Positions 11,881 through 23,931 of a stretch of DNA of 64,000 bases are shown piece after piece; position 1 is the stretch's first letter; each line of letters starts with the position of its first letter. The DNA is from Megaustenia siamemsis. Taxonomy: Eukaryota; Mollusca; Gastropoda; Stylommatophora; Ariophantidae. The notes below the pieces were generated by a model that ran no database searches, had not been told where the DNA came from, and saw only the letters and a program-made list of their open reading frames with translations. The translations under genes and the position numbers were made by a program. The stretch covers positions 49,765,986 to 49,829,985 of the forward strand of contig JAVIAB010000051.1 of NCBI GenBank assembly GCA_032433765.1, written 5' to 3'.

Positions 11881-12421
11881 TAACTTCCACTAAAGTTTGC
11901 CTGAGGTTCTTGGTAAAGTTTCTACTGACGACCACGAAGATCCAAAAATGGCAGGCATGGTGGGCGTGACCGCCGTGCAGGAAGATCATCCGGAAAAGAC
12001 CTTCAGAGAATGTCAATTTAATGTCCCTTGAATCTTGAGTCCGCTTATGATAGTACAGTCTGGCCACGTGGCTGGGTGCGTTCATGATGCTGTAAGACAG
12101 AGACAAGGCAAAGAACAGCCTAGCCACACGAACCTGGGCGCTAGCTCGCACTGAACTCCACCTAGGATCGTTGATCGGTTTCAGCTCGGAAACATTCAGC
12201 ATCGGCAGGCCACTGAGCTTCTTCCACCGGGACTTGTGTATGATGGACAGAACGATCGTGAAGAGCATGATAGTAATGGCTATCAGCGGTAGTAGCAACG
12301 TTACTACCGAGTCAAAGTAGGTTATTATGTGCAAGAACATCAGCCTTGGACTTTGCAAACATTTCTCAAGACCTATCTCATTTGGCGTTACCTCAGCAGC
12401 AACAGCAGTAGCTGTTATTCG
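11864..12421 (-). CDS. GPCR-like C-terminal half (rhodopsin-class), gene fragment or terminal exon
   Basis: A minus-strand frame of about 185 codons stays open from 12421 to a stop at 11864. It has a plausible membrane topology. An extracellular-loop-like segment with a cysteine is followed by TM5 (YFDSVVTLLLPLIAITIM), a basic loop, and then TM6 (VARLFFALSLSYSIMNAP). A TM7-like segment ends FWIFVVVSRNFTKNLRQTL, resembling the SRNF/GRNF start of helix 8 in peptide-type rhodopsin-family receptors, and cysteines lie near the terminus. The usual NPxxY is not evident, which could mean divergence or damage. There is no ATG at the start. TM1-TM4 are not found in the adjacent kilobase, so this is either the last exon of a gene running rightward on the plus coordinates or an orphan pseudogene. 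It resembles molluscan peptide-receptor expansions; ligand unknown. Assignment rests on hydropathy and motif pattern only. Confidence 0.45.
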   Translation of the reverse strand, partial: RITATAVAAEVTPNEIGLEKCLQSPRLMFLHIITYFDSVVTLLLPLIAITIMLFTIVLSIIHKSRWKKLSGLPMLNVSELKPINDPRWSSVRASAQVRVARLFFALSLSYSIMNAPSHVARLYYHKRTQDSRDIKLTFSEGLFRMIFLHGGHAHHACHFWIFVVVSRNFTKNLRQTLVEVTKCIC

Positions 12422-13164
12422 TTATTATCAAGGTTATTTACTAATTTGGTTCATTTAGAATGAACGAAATTCTGCAAATTTATGTCTTAGCCGTTGGGCT
12501 TTGTTCTCCAATATGGCAGATCTTGTCCCCGTCCTCTCGATCGCTGCAGAAAGTGCATCCAGGGTCTGATTAATTTCGGTTCTCCGTTGCACTTTTCTGC
12601 GTTAAGGTCAAAATGATGATATACTTAATACATCTGTGCCGCTAAAGCGAGGCCGTAGGCTGACAACAGTCCGTTTTTGACAAATCAAGTGTTGTGAATG
12701 AGACCTTCCACCGTCTAGACTTGATCTGCACATTACGTCACATTGGTGCTGTTCGTGACCGTTGTTGGAATTCCTTGACGCAGGTTCTTTCCATGTTACT
12801 CATTGATGTGGACTGCTTCGTCAGCCACAGTTTTGTCTCTTTGGGGAGTTTGCTTCGTGTTTTGTTCGTCGTAGGCTACTTACACTAGAGAAATAAGAAA
12901 TCTAAAGGGAGCGAGATTGTGTGTTCGACATTGTTGTGTGCTACATCATCGTAATGGTTCCCTAGACCGGCCGTGCTCTAGTCTTGCGGTCTGCTGTTTG
13001 ATGTGCGACGGGGATAGTTTGACGACTAACTGTGTGTCTGTATGTTCGGGTTTGGAGTCGGCAACGATGGCCTAACATCATTACCGGTATGTGGGAATGG
13101 GCGGCGGGAGCAGTTGAAGGCTATGCATGAAAAGTGTTCCTTGTTGCAGTTTGTTTCCTCATAT
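12422..13164. other. Noncoding stretch upstream of the GPCR-like fragment
   Basis: Nothing recognised. It has GC content closer to coding DNA than much of the window. I looked for the missing TM1-TM4 part of the receptor on the minus strand and did not find it. Confidence 0.35.
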
Positions 13165-13481
13165 TCCAAGTGGCATGTCTGTGTTAGTCACCTCTAGTGA
13201 CTCAGGCAGATGGTGCTCGTAAACCTGGGAAGGCCGACCATCTAAGAGCAGAATCCCCCTACAGAAAATACAATCTGCTGCCTTGTAGGAAGATTGGGGA
13301 CAATCAAAGACTAAGGAAAGCAAACATGAATAAAATGCTGGCTGAAATCGGATGCACTTGGCCACTGGCGCAGAACACAGTGTAACGTTTTAGGTATTCA
13401 TGTAGAGTGGATCTAAAAGTCTTAAACAGACAGCTGTCTTCGTGTGAGAGTCTGGAGTCCTACGCTGATTGAGTCCTGATC

Positions 13482-13518
<37 letters not shown>
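13165..13518 (+). mobile_element. LINE 3' end, group A variant
   Basis: Plus-strand counterpart of the 10758-11100 copy. It ends GATTGAGTCCTGATCGCAG followed by a (GA)n tract of about 36 bp (13483-13518). The upstream part contains the GAATCCCCCTACAGAAAA block and ends leftward at the TCTGTGTTAGTCAC boundary. Stops in all frames indicate a dead copy. Confidence 0.7.
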
Positions 13519-13521
<3 letters not shown>

Positions 13522-13788
13522 GCAAACAAGCGCCCATCTTCACTATACATTTTGATGCTAGACTTGGAGTGACAAAATCCATTAAATGTTCGATCAGAAA
13601 TGTACAAATTTAAATGATACAGGTTCAATCGCTCCTTATAAAATATTTAAAAAAATATTATATCGAAAGAAGATACACCATGCACAAAAATAGAGGAATC
13701 TTTGATTTAGCCAGATGAATCTATTGTTTTACAATCGTCATATTTTAAGTAGACATTTCTATGTAATTGTTTTGCGTATATATATATA

Positions 13789-15341
13789 TCTTCTTTTACT
13801 TCTTCCGCTTTCCTTCCTCATCTGCCTTTCAGCGTCGAGGGGAGATATAATTTGCGGTCTTTTGCTCTTCTGTTCGCCTTTGCTGCTGTTATGTTTTCTA
13901 GTGCTTCTAATATTCCATCGACCCATCTTTTACGTGGTCGACCCTTGGGTCTGGTGTTCTCACAACGTTTGTTGAAGGCTCGTTGTGTTGTGTTTTGTTC
14001 TTTCTGCCTTGTCACGTGGCCCAACCATTTTATCTGTTGTTTCCTTATATATTCTATGGCGGGGGCTATTCCTAGCTTTTTCCTCAGTTCTTCATTTCTG
14101 ATATTATCTCTCAGACTGTTTCCTGGCATTCGTCTAACACATTTCATCTCTGTAGAGGTTATTTTTTCTTATTGTTCTTGCATCTAGGGTCCGGGTCTGG
14201 CATTGGTAGCACAACGTTAGGATGAATATTGTATTGTATAGTGCTCGTTTTGCCTCCAGAGTTATTTCCTTGTTGGACAATAGTGGCGATAACTGTCCGA
14301 TGATTTGACAAGCTTTGCTGCATCTTGATTCTATCTCTGCTGTTTGGGAATTATCGTTTGTCATTAAACTTATAAGGTATTTGAATTCCTACTTGTTTTA
14401 GTTGTCTGCATTCTATAGTTATGTTGATGTTCTGTTTATTTTTGGCGACATTCATGACTTCTGTTTTGTTGATGTTGATTTTCATGTTGTATTTTGTGCC
14501 TGAGATGTTGAGTTTGTTTAAGTGTTCTTGTAGGTCTTTTATTGTTTCATGCATTAGTGCCTGAAATCGTCTGCAAATAGAAGCTCGTTGATCTCCTCTG
14601 TCTCTGATGGGTTGGCTAGCTTGCATATATGGTCCATGTATATAATAAACAGTAGGGGGGGGGATAGTACGCACCCCTGTCTTACACCTGATCTAGCTTC
14701 GAAGTAGTCTGTGTAACATGCTGCTGTTATGACCCTGCAGCTGTTGTTGACGTAGAGACTTTTAATAAGGTTGGTTAGATGTTGGCTTACTCCTTATGTT
14801 GTTAGTATCTCCCACAGTTGTTCTCTGTTTACTCTGTCGAATGCTTTTTCCTGGTCAATGAAGGCTGTGTATAAGTTTTGATTGTGTTCTGTCGTTTTTC
14901 TGCAAGCTGTTTTAGTACATCCTCTGTTTTTTTCGGAACCCCATTTGAGAATCGCTTAACTGTAGTTCTATTATTGGTCTCAGCCTTTTTTCCAAGATTT
15001 TGGCGTATAACTTTCCTACATGACTGAGAAGAGATATACCTCTATATTGATTGCAGTCACTTTTGCTATCTTTCTTTTTCCATAATGGTATGATGGTTGC
15101 CTGTTGCCAGCCTTCTGGGGCTTGTTGGTACATGCTGCATTAAATATTCTGTGTAGCCATTGCACTCCTGTTTCTCCCGCTGGTGTTATTATTTCTATTG
15201 GTATGTTATCTATACCTGGTGCTTTGTTTCTTGGTGCATATTTGATTACTTCTTTGATTTCCTCTTTCGTGATGTTGGGTTCAGTATTTATGAGTTCTAT
15301 CGTGGTTTTTGTTGTCTTATTTGTAGTTGGTATGTTAAACA

Positions 15342-15343
<2 letters not shown>
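13789..15343 (-). mobile_element. 5'-truncated LINE with reverse transcriptase, group B
   Basis: Reading the minus strand from the right, RT motifs appear in order across several frames. They are NKAPGIDNIPIEI (about 15230), GWQQATIIPLWKKKDSKS with CNQYRGISLLSHVGKLYAKI (about 15000-15110), and an AFIDQEKAFDRVNREQLWEI block (about 14800-14870). Next come RQGCVLSPPLL (about 14670) and the catalytic LLFADD (about 14564-14590), with the second aspartate pair intact. The 3' part encodes the typical non-LTR C-terminus: ITLEAKRALYNTIF, KCVRRMPGNSLRDNIRNEE, and GRPRKRWVDGILEALENI. It ends LYLPSTLKGR then a GAA-rich tail. At least four frameshifts and stops make it nonfunctional. Both ends abut TA repeats, so a TA-rich target is likely. 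Confidence 0.85.

Positions 15344-15402
<59 letters not shown>
15344..15402. repeat. TA microsatellite
   Basis: About 29 TA units directly at the truncated 5' side of the neighbouring LINE. Confidence 0.95.
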
Positions 15403-15403
<1 letters not shown>

Positions 15404-15767
15404 CACGATCTATTTGCAAATCGACATATAAAATATATAGTTATCTTTTTTCATGAACGGACAGGAGCCATGGCAAGACAAGGTCGGAAGGGTGCCACGG
15501 TAGAAAAAAAAAGTTGAGAAAAACGGATTTAGTTGACCATCTATTTAAGCGGAAAAAATGTGGCTTTGTTATTATATTTCTAAGAAACATGTAAACTTGT
15601 GTGAATAAATGCAAGGTTTCTATGACTCAGATACCATAATGCAAAATAAATATTTAGATTTAAAATTAAAGACTGCTTTTAGTTTATTTACCGTATGTCA
15701 GGATAAACGTTTGAAGTTCATATATAAAAGACACTTTGACCAAAACACACAAAAAAGAAGTGCGAAA
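15403..15767. other. Noncoding stretch
   Basis: Nothing recognised. Confidence 0.4.
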
Positions 15768-15779
15768 GTAATTGCAGAC

Positions 15780-15884
15780 GCTGTAAAAAAGTAAAGTACC
15801 TACGTCACGCCAAGTGGCGTATAGAGAATGTGGTGTTAGTGACCATACATTTTACAAACCTTCGGCACATGATTTTGGGGTAAT
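15780..15884 (-). mobile_element. 5'-truncated S1 SINE with perfect target-site duplication
   Basis: Only the 3' third of S1 is present, reversed (AAAGTACC, GTCACGCCAAGTGGCGTAT, GGTGTTAGTGACCATA, TTCGGCACATGATTTTGGGG). It is bracketed by identical 12-bp repeats GTAATTGCAGAC at 15768-15779 and 15885-15896. The tRNA-like head is missing, so insertion was 5'-truncated. This shows the family's 3' end is the end used to prime reverse transcription. Confidence 0.9.
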
Positions 15885-15896
15885 GTAATTGCAGAC

Positions 15897-16462
15897 AATG
15901 AGGGAGAATAAATGTGTCCAAAAATGGGGAAAAAGTTAAAGTCAGAGAGATGTGCCGTCTCAAAAATTGCTTCTCAATAAAGACAAGGATATGGAAGCAG
16001 ATCCCGACGCAAAGAAAGTAAACACTTTGTCGGATAATTTGACAGATCATCTGTATAAGGAAAGAAAAAGGGAAACTATGAGGTTAATTGCAAAAATAGA
16101 ACAGACGCGTTAACTCTATCCGTAACACAGCCGACATTATGTATCACGTGGTCAAATGGCAAAGGATCAATAAGTTTCGGTCAAATAGAGAAGTCTGATA
16201 ACTATCTTTACACATCTATCTACATCGATTACAAAAACCCATAATTTAGCATCATTTTCAATAGCATATGAGAAATAATTTATGCCATTTTTTTGTCTAT
16301 TTTTCAATTTTAGATCATATAATATATTTTTCTGTCACAAATGCAAGCATATTTCGATGTAGTTCACATTATATATTTTTTAAGTTATAAAAACCCGAGT
16401 CCTAGTGATTGTGCTTGGCGGCCATTATAACTCTATATATCGGGACCCAGGGTTGAGAATTA
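15897..16462. other. Noncoding stretch
   Basis: AT-rich; nothing recognised. Confidence 0.4.
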
Positions 16463-16620
16463 CATACCGACTGGATAACCCATAGTGTACATATCTGGCT
16501 GGTTTGTGAACTCCACAACATGTCCTGCAAACTTTTGATTGCATACCGACTGGATAACCCATAGTGTGCATATCTGGCTGGTTTGTGAACTCCACAACAT
16601 GTCCTGCAAACTTTTGATTG
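16463..16620. repeat. Tandem duplication, 79-bp unit, two copies
   Basis: Two adjacent 79-bp copies (16463-16541 and 16542-16620), each starting CATACCGACTGGATAACCCA. They differ at one site (GTGTACATA versus GTGTGCATA). No gene is apparent. Confidence 0.95.
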
Positions 16621-17010
16621 CATAGAGAACTAACAGCTAATCTTTGAACCAAAATATGCAAATTATGACCTCCTGGATGCAGCTAAATTAATGGAGACAA
16701 TTCATATATTGTGTAGCCGCCTGTGCATGAAAATGAATGCAACATAAGAAGAATAGTGCTAATAAAGCGAAGTCCGATGCATTCCTTTTTATTAAAAGAA
16801 CACGCAGAACGTGTATAGGAACCTATGAAGTATTCATTCGCCTCTAATAAGACTAGGTCCACGATTTAACATAGTTGAAGATTAAAGGTCATAACAAACA
16901 AAATAGAAATAGTTTCCTTTGAGAAGTGAACCCACATCATTCTACGCCAGCGACATCGGTGAATCTATTCCGATTTGTTTGACCATCTTCGACTATTAAA
17001 CAGACGTAAT
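16621..17010. other. Noncoding stretch
   Basis: Nothing recognised. Confidence 0.4.
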
Positions 17011-17122
17011 CAGATGCCATGGAAAACAGTCAACAACAGAACTGATACAATGCACTGTAGACAGAAGATTGTGGAGGGACATGATCACCTACACCAACCG
17101 GTATGGCACATGATGATGAATC
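17011..17122 (+). mobile_element. Short LINE 3' end, group C (RTE-like)
   Basis: It shares CATGGAAAACAGTCAACAAC, AGAAGATTGTGGAGGGACA and TGATCACC(T)AC with the longer group C copies at 49040, 50345 and 61129, followed by the same ATGATGATGA tail. Only the last ~110 bp remains. Confidence 0.75.
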
Positions 17123-17470
17123 AGATGTCAGTTAACATGTATATTCAACATGACGGAAACTCACTTTATTCATCAACATGTTCTGAACTAAGACTTTTTG
17201 TAGACGGGAATGATGAATATTATCATTTTTCAAGATACCATCATATTTATTATAGAGAAAGCAATGAATCAATTACAAAAAAAACATATATGTCTTAATA
17301 AATCAAATTTATACAACACTGATTTATACCAACATAACATTGGTTGCACCAGATTCACTGTTCGTTACAAGTTTTGCGGCAGTTCTCTAACTATTTGAGT
17401 TATTACAAAGACAGCGGGAGGGCATAGACAAGAAGCTAGAGAAAACGTTCGATAAGCTCGATTTGAGGTC
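17123..17470. other. Noncoding stretch
   Basis: Nothing recognised. Confidence 0.35.
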
Positions 17471-17623
17471 ACGAATTGTGGCAGTTAGTAGCCGAAGAGT
17501 TGAATTTCAGCAATTTGAGATACGAATTGTGGCAGTTAGTAGCCGAAGAGTTGAATTTCAGCAATTTGAGATACGAATTGTGGCAGTTAGTAGCCGAAGA
17601 GTTGAATTTCAGCAATTTGAGAT
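17471..17623. repeat. Tandem triplication, 51-bp unit
   Basis: Three identical consecutive 51-bp copies (17471-17521, 17522-17572, 17573-17623), each starting ACGAATTGTGGCAGTTAGTA. The next copy breaks after ACGAATT. Confidence 0.97.
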
Positions 17624-17719
17624 ACGAATTATAAAGCCGAATGACGTCATTGTCGGATGTTCTTATAGGCACCAAACATCGTATAGAATAATGAATGAAT
17701 GAGAATTTTAAAAAGGGAA

Positions 17720-18355
17720 AAATGGTAAGGTGAGAAGTAAACAAAAAAAGTAGAAAGACGTTTCAGCCAGGTTAGGTCTTCAGCTGAAATAATAAACAAC
17801 ACCACAAAAATAGACATATAAGGATATACACAGAAATCTAACAACATGACGATAATATGCAAGACTCAAAAATGGTAAATAAGTCACTTCCCTGTGGTCC
17901 GGAGTTTGGTCAGGCATCGACTGGGCTGTAATTGATAAGACCAGCGGACAGGGCAGGACACAGGTGTGGAATACAGTAAAAGGAAGGAGTTCTAAAAATA
18001 TGTTAGGTGGGTACAAGATCCCAGACTCTACTATTACAGGAAACGTGTATATGAGTGGTTCCCAATATGTATTTCCGCAGGGAACATTTTATTCTACGTA
18101 TCTGGGATGTTGTACATACCTCCACATATTTTAAAATCGTTCCCTTTTACTGTGTCCGCCGGCTTTATCAATTACAGTCCAGTCGACGCCTGACCAAGCT
18201 ATGGACCACAGGAAAGTGACTTATTTTCATTTTTGTATAATCTAGCATATTATCGCGATGTAGTTCGATTGATGTGTATATCCTTATATAATTTAGTGGT
18301 CCAGCTGAAGGCCTACCTGGTCGAAACGTCACTCTACATTTGTTTTGTCTCAACA
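17720..18355. repeat. Large imperfect inverted repeat (palindrome), ~250-bp arms
   Basis: The left arm, read in reverse complement, matches the right arm in order. GACGTTTCAGCCAGGTTAGG (17757 on) pairs with CCTACCTGGTCGAAACGTC (18312-18330). CACTTCCCTGTGGTCC (17885 on) pairs with GGACCACAGGAAAGTG (18204 on). The ATAAGGATATACACA blocks and AAGGAAGGAG/TTCCCTTTTACTG blocks also pair. The centre (about 18006-18120) is less well matched. The arms could be a foldback element, or two copies of one TE in head-to-head orientation. No coding capacity is seen. Confidence 0.85.
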
Positions 18356-19090
18356 GGAAATGTACGGAACAGAAATCAGTCGTGGTCAATGCGAAGGTCA
18401 ACGATCTGATCTGGGATAACACTATGAGAAAGATGCAATCATCTATACAGACGGATCTGTATACGGCACAAAAAGAGTGTACGGGCATTTACAGCACGCT
18501 CAGCAGGCAGAATAGTCAAAGAAGACAACGATGCATAAGGAATGACCACGAGTAGCATGACGATGGAGGTGATGGCTTTGACCAGGGCATTTATCTGGTT
18601 AGTCACAAGACTACACACGCCCACGCCTGCATACTAAGTGACTCGATGAGCATGATAAGAAAATTGGAGGCGGGCTCTACACGCAAGCAATGGGAAGAAT
18701 CATTGCAGAAGTACAAAATACGTAGGGTCACCTTTGTGTACACCACTGGTCATGCAGGAGTGCTGGAAAATGAAAGATCGGACAGGTTGGCTAGATACAC
18801 TGTCGTCGTAGACGGCCAACCAATGGATCGGGCGGACATCATCAATGCCCTCACATATGAGGGATGGCAGAGGACTACGACAACCATGAGTCCACGTCAT
18901 TCCTTCGGATGAAAGATATGGGAGTTAAGACAGGCACAGCCTGAAACGATAAACTTAGTGGGCGTGTAAAAAGACTTATCAACCAACACAGAACTTGAGT
19001 CGTCAGTCGCTGGACACTGCGGGACTTGCTGACGATGGGATATGAGCACCTATGGACATGTTCGGAGTGCAATGATGATGACTCGTAAAT
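18356..19090 (+). mobile_element. LINE remnant with RNase H domain, group G
   Basis: Pieces of a retroelement RNase H can be read in sequence. A strand with the first acidic residue reads IYTDGSVYG (about 18440-18466). ILSDSMSMIRKLEAG follows (about 18635-18680), then FVYTTGHAGVLENERSDRLA (about 18735-18795) with the His and the last Asp. A C-terminal Cys/Asp-rich end, YEHLWTCSECNDDDS, lies before a stop near 19087. Frameshifts separate the blocks, so it is dead. Related remnants lie at 47060-47860 (plus) and 61905-62658 (minus). RNase H next to RT in this form is typical of the I/Jockey-like side of non-LTR elements; the exact clade is not assigned. Confidence 0.75.
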
Positions 19091-19837
19091 AACTCAATTG
19101 TAATATTAACATTTCTTCTAACGCTGTTTGCTAATGTTGTAATTCTAACATCACTTTGTAAAGCTGCTTCCTACTGCAGTAATGTCAACAGCTCGAATAA
19201 ATGTACTCGGTACTATTGTCATGTTGGGATCTCATACATGTCGCTTGCTAGTATTGGAGTATGTTGACTGTCACACAGTCACATTGTTGCAATTTTAGAA
19301 TGAAGGAAGGAAAGGAAAACACGGTTTTTGGTGAAGTGGTGACTATCCTGTGTAATCATTGAATTAGAGTAAGTTTCTGAGGAAGTAGACAGATATTTCG
19401 TGCCGAGGATCAATAATATGTCGTATTTAGTATTTAAGCGCCACCCGTACAAATGAAGCATCTCGTGCATGCTTTAGATTGACACTAAATAATCATAATT
19501 CAATTGTATATATGTACTTAGCTTGCGATCATGGAGTGTAAGATTAAAGATTATCAGAACATTAAACCCTGCGTTTCATGTTCTGCGTTGTAAGGTCAGC
19601 AAACAACAATGGGTTACCACTGCGCTTTGCATTTTACTAGTATCCACGGTTTAATTTATAAACAACACAATTATTAGAGAAATGGGCGGCATCACGCTAG
19701 GCCGTCCTACTTTCATTGAAATTTGTTTCTTGAGGTTGGATACGCCTGACGCTGTGTGATTCCAAACAAAATCGATACATCTGACATGTGAACACTCAAA
19801 CTTCAAATCAGTTCTGAACGCAACAACTACTCGTTCG
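19091..19837. other. Noncoding stretch
   Basis: Nothing recognised between the LINE remnant and the 18-bp array. Confidence 0.4.
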
Positions 19838-22800
19838 CCAACAATCACATCCACCAACTATCACCTATTCATCAACAACCACTCAACCACCAACAACCAC
19901 TTGTCAACTAACAACCACTTGTCAACCAACAACCAGTTGTCAACCAACAACCACTCATCTATCAATAACAACCAGTGAACAAACAACCAGTCATCCACAA
20001 ACAGCCACTCATCCACCATCAACCGCTCATCTACCAACAACCACTCATCTACCAACAACCACTCATCTATCAATAACAACCAGTGAACAAACAACCAGTC
20101 ATCCACAAACAGCCACTCATCTACCAACAACCACTCATCTACCAACAACCACTCATCTACCAACAACCACTCATCTACCAACAACCACTCATCTATCAAT
20201 AACAACCAGTGAACAAACAACCAGTCATCCACAAACAGCCACTCATCTACCAACAGCCACTCATCCACCATCAACCGCTCATCTACCAACAACCACTCAT
20301 CTACCAACAACCACTCATCTACCAACAACCACTCATCTATCAACAACCACTCATCTATCAATAACAACCAGTGAACAAACAACCAGTCATCCACAAACAG
20401 CCACTCATCCACCATCAACCGCTCATCTACCAACAACCACTCATCTACCAACAACCACTCATCTACCAACAACCACTCATCTATCAATAACAACCAGTGA
20501 ACAAACAACCAGTCATCCACAAACAGCCACTCATCTACCAACAGCCACTCATCCACCATCAACCGCTCATCTACCAACAACCACTCATCTACCAACAGCC
20601 GTTCATACACTAATAACCACTCAACCACCTACAACCACTCATCCACCAACAACCATTCATTCACCAAAAAACACTCATCCACCAATAACAACTCATCCAC
20701 CAACAACCATTCATTCACCAAAAGACACTCATCCACCAACAACCATTCATTCACCAAAAAACACTCATCCACCAATAACAACTCATCCACCAACAACCAC
20801 TTGTTAACCATAAACCATTCATCCTCCAACAACCACTCAACCACCAACAACTACTCATCCTCCAACAACCACTCAACCACCAACAACCACTCAACCATCA
20901 ACAACCACTCATCCTCTAGCAACCACTCATCCTCCAACAACCACTCAACCACCAACAACCACTCAACCACCAACAACCACTCAACCATCAACAACCACTC
21001 ATCCTCCAACAACCACTCAACCACCAACAACCACTCAACCATCAACAACCACTCATCCTCCAACAACCACTCAACCATCAACAACCACTCATCCTCCAAC
21101 AACCACTCAACCACCAACAACCACTCAACCATCAACAACCACTCATCCTCTAGCAACCACTCATCCAATAAAAACCACTCATCACCAACAACCACTAGCC
21201 CACCAACAACCACTCATCAACCAACAACCACTCATCACCAAAAACAATCATCCACCAACAACCACTCATCCACCAACCTCTCATCCACCAAAAACCACTC
21301 ATCCACCAACAACCACTCATCCACCAACAACCACTAGCTAACCAACAACCACTCATCCACCACAACCACTCTTCCACCAACAACCACTCATCTACCAACA
21401 ACCACTCATCCACCAACAATCACTCATCCACCAGGAACCACTCATCCACCAACAACCATTTATCCACCAACTATCACTCATCCACCAACAACCACTCATC
21501 CACCAAAAACCACTCACCCACCAACTATCACTCATTCACCAGCAACCACTCACCACCAACAACCACTTATCCACCAACTATCACTCATCCACCAACACCC
21601 ACTCAGCCACCAAAAACCACTGATCCACCAAAAACAATCATCCACCAACAACCACTCATCCACCAAGAACCTCGAATCCACCAACAACCACACATCCACC
21701 AACTGCCACTCACCCACAAACAACCACTCATCCACCAACTGCCACTCACGCACCAACAACCACTCATCCACCAACTGCCACTCACCCAAAAAAACCACTC
21801 ATCCACCAACTGCCACTTACCCACCAACAACCACTCATCCACCAACTGCTACTCACCCACCAACAACCACTCATCCATCAACAACCACGTATCCACCAAC
21901 AACCACTTATCTATCAACAACCACTCACCCACCAAAAACCACTCACCCACCAACAACCACTCATCCACCAACTGCCACTCATCCATCAACAACCACTTAT
22001 CCATCAACAACCACTTATCTATCAACAACCACTCACCCACCAAAAACCACTCACCCACCAACAACCACTCATCCACCAACTGCCACTCATCCATCAACAA
22101 CCACGTATCCACCAACAACCACTTATCTATCAACAACCACTCACCCACCAAAAACCACTCACCCACCAACAACCACTCATCCACCAACTGCCACTCATCC
22201 ATCAACAACCACTTATCCACCAAAAACCACGTATCCACCAACAACCACTCATCCACCAACTGCCACTCATCCATCAACAACCACTCATCCACCAAAAACC
22301 ACGTATCCACCAACAACCACTCACCCACTAACTGCTACTCACCCACCAACAACCACTCATCCACCAACTGCCACTCACCCACCAACAACCACTCATCCAC
22401 CAACAACCAATCATCCACCAACAACCACTCATCCATCAACAACCACTCACCCACCAACAACCACTCATCCACCAACAACCAATCATCCACCAACAACCAC
22501 TCACCCACAAAAAACCACTCACCCACCAACAACCACTCATCCACCAACTGCCACTCATCCATCAACAACCACTTATCCACCAAAAACCACGTATCCACCA
22601 ACAACCACTCATCCACCAACTGTCACTCATCCATCAACAACCACTCATCCACCAAAAACCACTCATCCACCAACAACCACTCATCCACCAACTGCCACTC
22701 ATCCACCAACAACCACTCATCCACCAACAACCACTCATCCACCAACAACCACTCATCCACCAAAAACCACGTATCTACCAACAACCACTCATCCATCAAC

Positions 22801-23931
22801 AACCACTCACCCACGAAATACCACTCACCCACCAACAACCACTCATCCACCAACTGCTACTCATTCATCAACAACCACTCATCCATCAACAACCACTCAT
22901 CCACCAAAAACCACGTATCCACCAACAACCACTCACCCACCAACAACCACTCATCCACCAACTGTCACTCATCCATCAACAACCACTCATCCATCAACAA
23001 CCACTCATCCACCAAAAACCACGTATCCACCAACAACCACTCATCCACCAAAAACCACGTATCCACCAACAACCACTCACCCACCAACAACCACTCATCC
23101 ACCAACTGCCACTCATCCATCAACAACCACTCATCCACCAACAACCACTCACCCACCAACAACCACTCATCCACCAACTGTCACTCATCCATCAACAACC
23201 ACTCATCCATCAACAACCACTCATCCACCAAAAACCACGTACCCACCAACAACCACTCACCCACCAACAACCACTCATCCACCAACTGCTACTCATTCAT
23301 CAACAACCACTCACCACCAAAAAACCACGTACCCACCAACAACCACTCACCCACCAACAACCACTCATCCACCAACTGCTACTCATCCATCAACAACCAC
23401 TCATCCACCAAAAACCACGTACCCACCAACAACCACTCACCCATCAACAACCACTCATCCACCAACTGCTACTCATTCATCAACAACCACTCATCCATCA
23501 ACAACCACTCATCCACCAAAAACCACTCATCCATCAACAACCACTCACCACCAACAACCACTCATCCATCAACAACCACTCATCCATCAACAACCACTCA
23601 TCCATCAACAACCACTCATCCACCAACAACCACTCACCCACCAACAACCACTCATCCACCAACAACCACTCACCCACCAACAACCACTCATCCACCAACA
23701 ACCACTCATCCACCAACAACCACTCATCCACCAAAAACCACGTATCCACCAACAACCACTCATCCACCAACAACCACTCATCCACCAAAAACCACGTATC
23801 CACCAACAACCACTCATCCACCAACAACCACGTATCCACCAACAACCACTCATCCACCAACAACCACTCACCCACCAACAACCACTCACCCACCAACAAC
23901 CACTCATCCACCAACTGCCACTCGCCCACCA
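19838..23931. repeat. 4.1-kb minisatellite of 18-bp units with higher-order structure
   Basis: About 225 units of an 18-bp repeat, CCACTCATCCACCAACAA and variants. There are at least four domains. In about 19860-20640 a marker block AACAACCAGTGAACAAAC recurs at spacings that are multiples of 18 (about 108, 126, 162). Around 20640-20810 the variants are CATTCATTCACCAAAA. In 20810-21180 the variants are CATCCTCCAACAACCACTCAA. The rest mixes CCAACTGCCACTC, AAAACCACGTATCC and CACCCACCAACAA. Phase 18 gives a WLLVDE hexapeptide frame on the minus strand, broken by occasional 1-nt slips and with no unique domain attached. I regard it as noncoding satellite DNA. Confidence 0.97.
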
